Shown: positions 56,299 to 64,000 of the stretch, piece by piece
Numbering within the stretch: position 1 is the first letter of the stretch
Layout: the number at the start of each line of letters is the position of its first letter
From: Apium graveolens
Lineage: Eukaryota > Streptophyta > Magnoliopsida > Apiales > Apiaceae
DNA: 64,000 nucleotides
Assembly: GCF_009905375.1 (NCBI RefSeq)
Contig: NC_133647.1
Location: 130,612,673-130,676,672 of the forward strand
Direction: 5' to 3'
Notes under the pieces: model-generated
Told to the model about the DNA's origin: nothing
Databases searched by the model: none
The model's input: the letters and a program-made list of their open reading frames with translations, nothing else
Made by a program: the position numbers and the translations under genes

Positions 56299-59200
56299 AT
56301 GGCACCTAAGGATTTAATCATTGATGGAGCTAAGTTTGTTCCAAACAACTATGCTGCAATTCTTGATCATGCTGAAGCTCCATCTGAATTGCATTTTGTG
56401 CAAGATCTTCTTGCACACAGTGAGATTGGGTATGCATTGACCCAGCCTTCAGTCTTTTCAAGCCAACAAGTTCTGATATTTTGGCGGACTGGGCACTTTG
56501 ATGATGGTGGTAGACATGGCACTCCTAGTATTATTTTCGAAGTGGGTGATTCTTCATATGCCGTCACTCCTGGTACAATACGCAAGGCTCTACATCTCCC
56601 AGAAGGATGTACCTTTTCAATTCCAGAGGAATCAGCTCTTCAGGAGTTAATGGCCAATTTGGGGTATGAACAGAGTTTAGCAAAACTTGGGCAGTTGAAA
56701 CGGGCTCATATCAGAAGAGAATGGAGCTTCTTCTTTGATTGCATCACTAAAGCTTTTGGGAACAAATGTTCGAATTTTGATGCTATCCCAATTTTGAGTC
56801 AGCACATCGGGAATGCTATTATAAACCAAACTCATTTTGATTTTGCAACTAGTATAATTAGTTTTATTGAAGATAGGATGACAGAGGATAGGAATGTTGT
56901 GTACTTTGCTAGATTCTGTCAACTTATATATACTTTTTGTACTGATGAACCTCAATTAGTCAGTTCCTCAACTCCACCTTTTAAAGTTGCAAAATGCTAC
57001 TTTAATGACCTGGTAAATGCTGACACTAAGAAATCAGTGGTTAGACCTTTACAGATTCCTCAGTCTGTAAAACAGATCTTAGTAAATACTGATCCTGATA
57101 CTTATAGATCTGTTTATTCTGATGTCCAACCAACAACAACCTCCCAAAAATCACAACAACCATCAGCACCTACCACTCATTCTACTCAACCAACCCTCAG
57201 ACAATATATCAAATCCTATCTCTCCACTTCACAGACAGTTCAACTCTCATCATCAGCACCTACTGTGAAGCCTTCATCTTCCAAACCAAAGAGGACAAAG
57301 ACTGTTCCTAAAACACTTCAGAAGAAAAGGAAGATTGCTTTGAGAGATGAATCTGATACTGAGGAACAGGTTTCTTCTTCAGAACCTGTTATTGAAGAAG
57401 ATATTGAGGATGCTGAAGCCTCCATTGCTACTCACACTGTTGTTTTATCAGAGGATACTGATTCTGTAAGTTCTGATGCTGCAAATGCTGAAGATACTGG
57501 TGATGCTGCTCCAACTGCAGATGCTGATGAAGCAGGTCCTTCAGGACATGCTCCTCAACAGACTATTCTTAAGTCTGAACTTGTTAAGAAGTTTGTTACC
57601 AGAGAAGCACCAGTGCCTTGGAGTGAAACTCCTGCAGGACAGGAGTGGACTAAGGAATGGAACTCAGTCACCTGTGTTCCAACTGCACAGAATCTGGCTG
57701 AGCAATTGACAAAAGCTGATGAGATGTTAAATACTGGTGATTTCAAAACACAGCTTAGAGTCACTGCATTGAGTACTAAACATTTACAAGGTCTTCATTC
57801 AAATACTCATGCAGAGTTACATCTCTTAAGGGAAGAACTAATGAAGCAAGAACAAGTTCACAAGATTGATAAGAAAAAGTTCTTCCAACCTACCTTTGAC
57901 AGGATTGCTTATATTGAGAAGACTCAAGATAATCAACAAGCTCAGATTGATGATATTCTGAAAAATTAAGCTTCTCAGCAATCACAACTTAATGAAATCC
58001 AAGCCTCAGTGGACTTGCTTATCTCTCTTCTACTACCTGCTGATGCCAAAAAAGGGGAGAAAGTAATTAAGTCCAAATGCAAGACTGACAAGACACTGAA
58101 AGGGAAGGATGATGAAAAGGATGATCAAGGAAACTCTAGAATGGGTAGAGGTCATAGTCAAGGTAAAGGATTCACATCAAGAAAAGCTGAAATCACAAGT
58201 CACAGGACAAGTTCTGATACTGGGAAAAGAATAAGTTCTGCTACTGGTAAAAGGTTAAGTTCTGATGAACTTTTAGATCTTGATGAGGAAATGTCAAGAC
58301 AGTTATTTCTTCAGGAAAATCCAGGAATGGACTTGGAGAGTTTAATGGAAGAAGAAGCCAGACTTAAATCAGAGAAAGTCACATCTAAATCTGAAGCTTC
58401 TGGTAAAAAGCCACTTCCAAAGCTCAAAGGCATTGTGATCAAAGAAAGGACACATACTGAAGCAACATTGGATAAATCACAACCGCAGATAGATCCAAGA
58501 TCCAAGGGTAAAGAAAAGGTTGGTGAACCTATCAAGGTTTATGTGCCTCTTGAGGATGAAGAAATTATTGATGAAAAGGATGATCTTACTCTGACTTCAA
58601 GAAAAGTTCTTAAAACAACCTCTAACATGGCTCAAGTTGTTCAGACTCAATAAACTGTAAGTTCTGATATTCAGAAGAAGCAAGTAACCTCTGACATAGC
58701 TCAAGTTAACTTGATATCAGAAGATAGACCAAAGACACTCCTACCAGGATTCACTAAAGCAAAACAGACTCAACCTTTGAAGACTACTGCAAGTGGTTTT
58801 GAAGCTAGAGTAGTTACTGGAAAGGAAACAAGAGATAAAACTGGATTGGGAAGTGCTGATGAAAGAAGAATATATAACACTACCAATGATCCAACTTCCT
58901 TGAGTGAACCAGGTATTGGAGCAACTCCTGAGAGATTGAATCAACTGGAATCTGTACAAATGGTTTACCATACCTACTTGTAAGAATACATCTTGTTATA
59001 TTTCATGACAGATGGTAGGGTTTACCATATAAGGCAAAATGCCATTCCATTGAAGTATTTTGAAGAATTGGAGCATGTACTATTCTTACTTCAAGTGGAT
59101 GACAGATTGACAGGAACTGCTGCAAACTATTTGAAGGATCAGATTCAGAGACAAAAAAGTCTTTATTCTGTTAAATCTGACAGCACATATATTCCAAAGT

Positions 59201-59508
59201 ACAGAGATCACAAGGGTGATATAGTTGAAATGAAGCCCAATTCTGCTCAAATTATAACTACCTTTCTAGGGTACAGGGCTGTGGAATTCAATCTTGAGTC
59301 TGATAAAGCTTATTTGATCAGACTGGATCAGGATATAAGAAAAGGAAATATTAATGATCTCAGGGCTGCAATCTTTCAAATTGGTGAAGATACTGCAGAG
59401 CTTAAAGATGCCAAAAGGAGAATGATTGATGAACTTAAATATATTGAGAGATGTTTGTTGAAGAACTATCTCAGAACAACTCCAGACATCAGAGAGATCA
59501 GAAGATGA
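56299..59508 (+). pseudogene. Copia C third ORF (copy 2), 1,070 codons with three TAA stops
   Basis: One continuous frame from ATG 56299 to TGA 59506-59508, broken only by TAA at 57967-57969, 58651-58653 and 58981-58983. The first 556-residue piece has an N-terminal globular domain (MAPKDLIIDGAKFVPNNYAA, HFDDGGRHGTPSIIFEVGD, RREWSFFFDCITKAFGNKCS; about residues 1-230), a Ser/Thr/Pro-rich middle with basic patches (KPSSSKPKRTKTVPKTLQKK), acidic SSD-type repeats (about 340-420) and a C-terminal coiled coil. Later parts are lysine-rich, then a second folded-looking segment (VYHIRQNAIPLKYFEELEHV, TAELKDAKRRMIDELKYIE). It sits where Sireviruses carry their envelope-like ORF and matches the copia A third ORF in part, but no signal peptide or transmembrane helix is evident. 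Role unknown. Confidence 0.75.
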
Positions 59509-59699
59509 AGCCAAGTCAAAGATCTACAACTGCTTAAATTCTGATATTTGTACAGACTGAAGTTGTTATCAGAAGTTAAATATTGGTAAAGCTTTAAGGA
59601 CTGTAAGTTGTAGTTATCTAGTCTAATTCTCATACATTTGTACTTAATGTTTTTGACATCATCAAATATCTGTTAAACTTGTATATTATGCTAATTTAC

Positions 59700-59713
59700 A
59701 AGTTGGGGGAGAT
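59700..59713 (+). promoter_or_regulatory. Copia C polypurine tract (copy 2)
   Basis: AAGTTGGGGGAGAT directly before the 3' LTR, almost the same as that of copia A (AATTGGGGGAGAT). Confidence 0.85.
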
Positions 59714-60322
59714 TGTTAGATATATTTGATAATGTCATGGCTAATATGATTTATGTTTAGTTTTCAGATCTTACTTAACAGGATAAATCAGTACTTAACT
59801 GGGAATCAGTACTTATACTGGAAGTCAGGACTTAAGGATATCATTACTTATATTATCAGGAGATAATCATCAAAAGTTGGATATCAAAACTTAAGTGCTG
59901 AAGGACGATTAGATAAGGAAAGTAGCTGATTAAAGGAAAGAAGATCGAGATAAACATAAGAAGAGATATGCATGAAGAAGGAGTTCCGTGAAGAATGGAA
60001 TACTTGGAAGAAAAGATATCTGATTGATAAATTTTAGGAAGCAGAATTATATTCCATATCAATTAGCGATATCTTGTAAATGTGTAGTATATAAACACAG
60101 ACATAGGGTTTACACTATAAGTGTTATCATATTCGAGAAGATTATTCATTGTAACCCTAGCAACCTCATGATATGTGTTCATCACTGAGAGGTAACAGTT
60201 CCATACTGTAACAGAGTTTATTGTTTCAATAATGTTTGTTTTCTGTTACTCAAGATATTAAAGTTTGATTTGATTGTATTATACACTGTATTCACCCCCT
60301 CTACAGTGTGTGTGACCTAACA
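59714..60322 (+). repeat. Copia C 3' LTR (copy 2)
   Basis: 609 bp; starts TGTTAGATATATTTGATAAT, ends GTGACCTAACA, followed by GTATA. About 20 differences from the 5' LTR. Confidence 0.95.
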
Positions 60323-60327
60323 GTATA

Positions 60328-60886
60328 TATTTGTTGTATTTATTACTAAGGAACGTGAGTTTCGAGGCTCGGTTTGACTGCTCTTGTGTTTTGTGACTCA
60401 ATATTCCTTAACAAGATAGCTACGTACCTTGCGGATTGACAAGGATCAAATCAAAAAACGTAGTTCTTGAATAGTGGGGTGAGGCCCCTTATATAGATGT
60501 TGGGAGTCCTTGAATTGGACTTGGTGTAGGAGACTTGGTTGTCAAGTCTCTGAATTAGAATGGATTTTGGAGTCCTAAGAAGTAGGAAACTGATTCCTTA
60601 TCCCATGAGGTTCCTCGGAGGCCAATCTACAAGGATTTATATCCCCATTAGGACTAATTTTAATAGATATTTTTCTCCCTTATTAATTAATTACGAAATT
60701 AATTAATATTCGGGGTTTTGGGCCTTCTTTGTTTCATCAGGCCTGATCTGGTCCATTAGGCCTGATCAATGTGTTAACCTTTTTGGTCTGAATGTCATAC
60801 ATCTTCTACTTGGGCCTTGTAGCCCAAATCATGTGTAACTAATTCGATATTAACTATTTAATCAGGATTTATTTTCTTCCCTATCA
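60328..60886 (-). repeat. Gypsy-2 3' LTR, main part
   Basis: Ends CTTCCCTATCA, the inverse of TGATAGGGA. Contains the inverse TATA box CCTTATATAG (60488-60497). Interrupted near its outer end by copia C. Confidence 0.9.
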
Positions 60887-61386
60887 TTTGCCCCCCAACT
60901 TTTGGAAAACAGTGACTAGGTTTCGCATAAGTTACGTTCATTTGTTCCCTTACAGGGTATCATTTTTGCGTAAAGTGTGGAGTGACCTACACATTTACAA
61001 CGATTTACTTTTATCCCTTTTATTTAGGAATTATCTTAATTTCCAGGAATTTTCCTGAATTCTAAGATTTTTTCCTTGATTTTCTGGATTTTCCCTTAAT
61101 TTTCTTGATATTTCCCTTAATTCTGGGATTTATCCTTAATTTCCAGGAATTTTTCCCTTAATTCTGGGATTTATCCTTAACTTTCTGGATTTTTCCCTTA
61201 TTCTGGGATTTATCCTTAATTTCCAAGAATTTTTTCCTTATTTTCTGAAAAATATTAATATTTTCAGAAAATATTTTGTGGAATTTCCTTATTTTCGAAA
61301 ATATTCAGAATATAAAATTCTTTTTCAGAAAAAAAATTTTCTCCCTCTTTTTCTTCTTTTTCTCCTTTTTTCTTTTTTTTTTACAC
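60887..61386 (-). repeat. Gypsy-2 polypurine tract, 3' UTR minisatellite and pyrimidine tract
   Basis: TTTGCCCCCCAACTTTTGG (60887-60905) is the inverse polypurine tract. From about 61045 to 61245, TTTCCAGGAATTTTTCCCTT / TTCTGGGATTTATCCTTAA units repeat every 38-40 bases, the inverse of the gypsy-1 minisatellite. A C/T-only stretch with long T-runs follows (61336-61381); the copy 1 contig ends just before it. Confidence 0.85.
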
Positions 61387-61790
61387 CTGGTTCGACCAGG
61401 AATCCTGTTCGACCAGGATCCTGGTCGAATTATCCTTCATTGTGCCTTGGTCGATAGCATTTCAAGGAGGGTTCTTTCGAGCAGGAATCCTGGTCGAATT
61501 TCGGCCAGGAATTTCATATATATAAATATATATAATTTTTTTTTCGAGCAAGAAATTTCCTTTTCGGTCATGATTTTTGGTCAAAATTCTTAGTTTTGAC
61601 CGAATTAACTACCCTTGCCTGCCCTAATCGAATCAATATCGACCTCAAGATTTCGACCCGGATTTCTATACAGTTTCTGGTCGAATAGGTTTAAATTCTG
61701 GTCAAAATAAGCCTTTTATTCAGCCCTGGTCGGAGCCATTTCGACCTCAACTCATTCGACTAGGAATATAATGTAAGTCCTGATCGAATT
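61387..61790. repeat. Gypsy-2 palindromic repeats
   Basis: TTCGACCAGGATCCTGGTCG at 61408 is part of a 22-bp perfect palindrome; further copies and half-sites follow (GAATCCTGGTCGAATTTCGG, TTTCGACC, ATTCGACTAGGAAT). Equivalent to 25833-26372. Confidence 0.8.
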
Positions 61791-61829
61791 GGGTCAGAAA
61801 TTTGGCATATATATATTTTTGTAACTCCA

Positions 61830-62260
61830 CATATGATTTGGGCCCTTAAATCTGGGATGGATTTCTTCCAACTCAAATTCCGGCCTAAGATTTGGGCCTG
61901 GATTATTTTATGGGTACTTAGTATTGACCCTGGGCTTTTTTCTGAATTGGGCCTTTATCTTGGGCCATCCCCTTTTTTGACTAGATTCTCCATTAAAATA
62001 TTTGGGCCTCAATTCCTGGGTTTTTGTATTTGGGCCTTGGCACTGGGCCTCTTGAGCCCTAAACACTTGGGTTTTTCAAGATTTTTCTAGAATTGGGCCA
62101 TATATCTGAGCCCAAATTCCAGGTTCTTCTAAGGTTTTTCTGGATTCTTCCAGAATCTTCAAAATTTTAATTTTTTTTACTTAATTTTTCCAAGAATTTC
62201 CTAGATAATTCTAGAATCTTCTCATTTTTTGGCCCAAATGGGCTTTTTGAAGCCCAACTT
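61830..62260 (+). promoter_or_regulatory. TGGGCC cluster upstream of the gypsy-2 antisense gene
   Basis: More than ten TGGGCC/TGGGCT or GGCCCA motifs (TTGGGCCC 61837, TTGGGCCTGG 61890, CTGGGCTT 61929, TTGGGCCT 61946, TTGGGCCA 61959, TTGGGCCTC 62001, TTGGGCCTTGG 62030, CTGGGCCTC 62043, TTGGGCCA 62093, GGCCCAAATGGGCTT 62229). Same position relative to the gene as in gypsy-1. Confidence 0.6.
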
Positions 62261-62270
62261 GCCATGCCAA

Positions 62271-62284
62271 GGGCTATATAAGAG
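62271..62284 (+). promoter_or_regulatory. TATA box of the gypsy-2 antisense gene
   Basis: GGGCTATATAAGAG, about 150 bases before ATG 62429; conserved with gypsy-1. Confidence 0.7.
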
Positions 62285-62428
62285 TGAGTTGTGGGGGGTG
62301 TGAAAGCACACTTCTCATTTCCATAACTTCTCATTCTTTTCTCAACACTCTTCAATCTCCAAAACTCTTCCCTCTCTAGGGACTTCTAGCTTTCTTCCAA
62401 GTTTTCAAGCTTTCCTCTTTTTCCATTA

Positions 62429-64000
62429 ATGGCATATAAAGGTGCTGAGAGAGCGACTAAGATTGCCTCGGCTTCAAAACGAGGTAAGGATATCGAGATC
62501 CGCTCTTCCTACATGTCTTTGATTGATATGATTAATACTAAGGGGATGAATATCCCTCCACTGCACATCTCGACTCTTTCAATCATTGTAACACTTGGCA
62601 CAGCATAGATTACGATAAATTAAATGCACGTTATAATGTTCTTCATCCCCTGAGATTAGTTCCACTTTCTAGTGGCGACCGTACTTACCACTGGAAACCC
62701 GATACTCTTTTTATTTACATAGATGCCTTTAATGCTGGGCTTAGATTTCCTTTTCATCCCTTCATTCCTCACCTTTTAGCTGATTTACAAATAAACCCAT
62801 GTTAGCTTCCTCCAAACGCTTGGAGGAATATTTTATGTTTTATGGTTTGCTGCCTTAAGGAAGGTTTTTCCCTATCTGTAGCTATTTTTAGGAAGATTTT
62901 TCAGTGTTATAACAACTCTTCCAGTATTTGTGGTTTGGTCAATGTTAAACAAAGGCCCAAGTGTAAGCATATCTTTAACAGCGCCTCCATTCCTGATAAT
63001 AACCAAAATTGGAGGAATAGTTTTGTCGGGTTACGGTGGGAGAATGGCGATTGGGGCACACTCTTCAGATCTTCCTTCGAGAAGGTTAGTGATGGTAGCC
63101 TCAAATCCATTCACTTAACTCCCGAGGAAACTATTATTTATAATGACCTTACTCGGGATGACGGCACTACTACCAGTTGGACTCTTTTAGAGGAGTTCTC
63201 CCTCATCCATGTGGGGCTATCCTCTGTTTCTCAACAGGGTATTTTTCTTCCCTTCTCAATTTTATTTCATTTTATGCATTATTGACACCACTTATTTTGT
63301 TTTTTATCTTATTTTGCAGCTGCTAAGGAGATCAACGAGGATAATGTGCCTCCCGTTGAGGAGACTGCCAGGATGAAGAAGGCTCGACTTGCGGGCCTGG
63401 ACACTCGAGGAAAGGCCATGAAGCCTATCTTCTTACGGAAACACAAGGAGCCCATGGGGGAGGCTTCAGCTGAGGGAGCCGAAGCCCCTAGTGCTCCTAT
63501 TACTGTTGTCGCTCCTGCCCTTGCTGTTACGGGCGCCTTTCAGCCTCTATGGGGATTCCGCCGAGGGGATACCGTGGTTGGATCCACGAAGAATGCTTGG
63601 GATTGGTCCTACCATGGCATAACTCCCAAAGATTTTACTGATGTGGTTACCACCCCTGACCTGGAGAGGATAAAGCACGTGGGAGTTCAGTCTCTGGCCT
63701 TGGTATGACCCTTGCTTGAATTTATCTTTCTTACTTGTAACATTCACTTGCCTTACACCTTTATTTATTATTTTATTTCACTCTAACTGCTATTTTCAAG
63801 GCGCTGTAAGGCAAGCCAAATCATGGAAGAGGGATTCTGACAAAGCCGACAATGCCCTCAGGAGGCAGCAGAAGAAGTATGATGCTCTAGAGAAGAAGTT
63901 CAAGCGTAAGGAGGAAGAGCTCGGAGAGTCTAATGCCGAGCTGGTGGTGCTTCGGGTCGAGAAAAATAAGGCGATTGATAACTATCTGGACTCGGAGGAG
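62429..64000 (+). pseudogene. Antisense extra gene of gypsy-2 (partial, one nonsense codon, one damaged splice site)
   Basis: Exons 62429-62483, 62543-63238, 63320-63702 and 63782 to beyond the window. Lengths 55, 696 and 383 equal those in gypsy-1. It starts MAYKGAERATKIASASKRG; exon 2 holds the conserved domain (NAWRNILCFMVCCLKEGFSL, WENGDWGTLFRSSFEKV) with TAG at 62803-62805 where gypsy-1 has CAG. Exon 3 reads AAKEINEDNVPPVEETARMK and on to KDFTDVVTTPDLERIKHV. The acceptor before exon 4 is CAC where gypsy-1 has CAG, so normal splicing is probably lost. Exon 4 starts the coiled coil (RRQQKKYDALEKKFKRKEEE) and keeps TCG where gypsy-1 has its stop. The shared frame and splice sites argue for past selection on this gene; its function is unknown. 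Confidence 0.75.

Larger units (their letters stand above)
54218..59560 (+). repeat. Dispersed motif (T)AAGTTCTGATA of copia C
   Basis: About twenty exact or one-mismatch copies across spacer and third ORF, for example at 54219, 54797, 54812, 54825, 54897, 54915, 54933, 55847, 56467, 57470, 58207, 58255, 58660 and 59538; more in Gag and the integrase linker (50536, 50692, 52047-52082). Nearly all are in the same orientation. In coding parts they read Ser-Ser-Asp. Confidence 0.8.
49030..60322 (+). mobile_element. Copia C (copy 2): Sirevirus-like Ty1/copia element
   Basis: 11,293 bp with LTRs at both ends and target duplication GTATA (49025-49029, 60323-60327). Order: LTR, primer-binding site, Gag, Pol lacking zinc-knuckle and protease, a 2.4-kb spacer with a small ORF, a third ORF of 1,070 codons, polypurine tract, LTR. 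The long post-pol ORF is typical of Sireviruses. By eye the two LTRs differ at about 20 of 609 sites. All nine in-frame stops that are not caused by frameshifts or the deletion are TAA or TAG. Confidence 0.95.
45765..61329. repeat. Assembly-duplicated segment, copy 2 (right of gap)
   Basis: Counterpart of 30107-45664, shifted by 15,658 bases at the start and about 15,641-15,665 further on as indels accumulate. It has the longer reading frames and is the better sequence. Confidence 0.95.
60323..64000 (-). mobile_element. Gypsy-2: Tat-lineage element in reverse orientation, runs off the window
   Basis: From left to right: rest of the 3' LTR in reverse (60328-60886; its outer 26 bases are at 49004-49029), inverse polypurine tract, 3' UTR repeats, TGGGCC cluster, TATA box and the antisense gene, which reads plus here. 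Same arrangement as gypsy-1 turned around, with LTRs by eye roughly 85-90 percent alike. Gag and pol should lie to the right of the window on the minus strand. Confidence 0.92.

Noticed and set aside
50594..58983. Altered genetic code with TAA/TAG read as glutamine
   Set aside because: The other genes in the window use normal stops at their expected ends, and C-to-T decay of methylated DNA explains the pattern without recoding.
56299..59508. True retroviral-type envelope protein in the copia C third ORF
   Set aside because: Position fits the so-called envelope-like ORFs, but I see no signal peptide, cleavage site or transmembrane helix; low-complexity acidic and coiled-coil regions dominate.
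33372..60322. Two independent insertions, or a true segmental duplication, of copia C
   Set aside because: Both copies share the same target site, the same flanks (copia B relic, gypsy-2 LTR), the same old mutations and identical 5' LTRs, and are split by a 100-N gap at the exact repeat border. One locus present on two overlapping contigs explains all of this.

Overview
The window is plant nuclear DNA, almost certainly a eudicot and possibly an asterid (low confidence below that level). It is AT-rich, and every recognisable gene belongs to a transposable element or is a host-gene fragment carried inside one. I see no free-standing intact host gene and no rRNA, tRNA, CRISPR or bacterial feature.

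Layout. (1) 1-1186: probable LTR of a minus-strand retrotransposon that cuts off the left part of an old Sirevirus-like Ty1/copia element, copia A (1187-8160: RT-RNase H relic, decayed third ORF, 3' LTR). (2) 8215-32765: a second, decayed copia element of another lineage, copia B, split by a four-level nest. A CACTA (En/Spm) element (8600-28447, TSD GTA) lies in copia B. A gene-capturing TIR transposon, element E (10988-27470), lies in the CACTA. A nearly complete Ty3/gypsy Tat-lineage element, gypsy-1 (16757-27461, TSD ATGAC), lies in element E. Element E carries spliced-gene pieces resembling the cohesin loader MAU2/SCC4, a SurE-type phosphatase and a Toc64-like TPR protein, all in plus orientation. 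(3) From 33346: the outer LTR of a second Tat element in reverse orientation, gypsy-2. It is split by copia C, a Sirevirus-like copia element of about 11.3 kb (33372-44675, TSD GTATA) with Gag, a broken Pol, a small extra ORF and a long third ORF. (4) 45665-45764: a gap of exactly 100 N. (5) 45765-61329 repeats 30107-45664 almost perfectly: half of copia B, all of copia C and the gypsy-2 end. This is best read as an unmerged overlap of two contig ends, not a biological duplication. (6) 61330-64000: continuation of gypsy-2, with its 3' UTR repeats and the start of its internal antisense gene, which here reads on the plus strand.

How the parts work together. Each LTR element shows the usual order LTR, primer-binding site, gag, pol, polypurine tract, LTR. 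Both Tat elements also carry, between pol and the 3' LTR and opposite to pol, a spliced four-exon gene. It has its own TATA box and an upstream cluster of TGGGCC motifs, and its exon lengths are the same in the two copies. Copia C and copia A each carry a long third ORF after pol, and each is peppered with its own short repeated motif.

The most notable items are the false duplication around the gap, the captured-exon transposon, the conserved spliced antisense gene of the Tat elements, and the family-specific motif amplification in the two Sirevirus-like elements.
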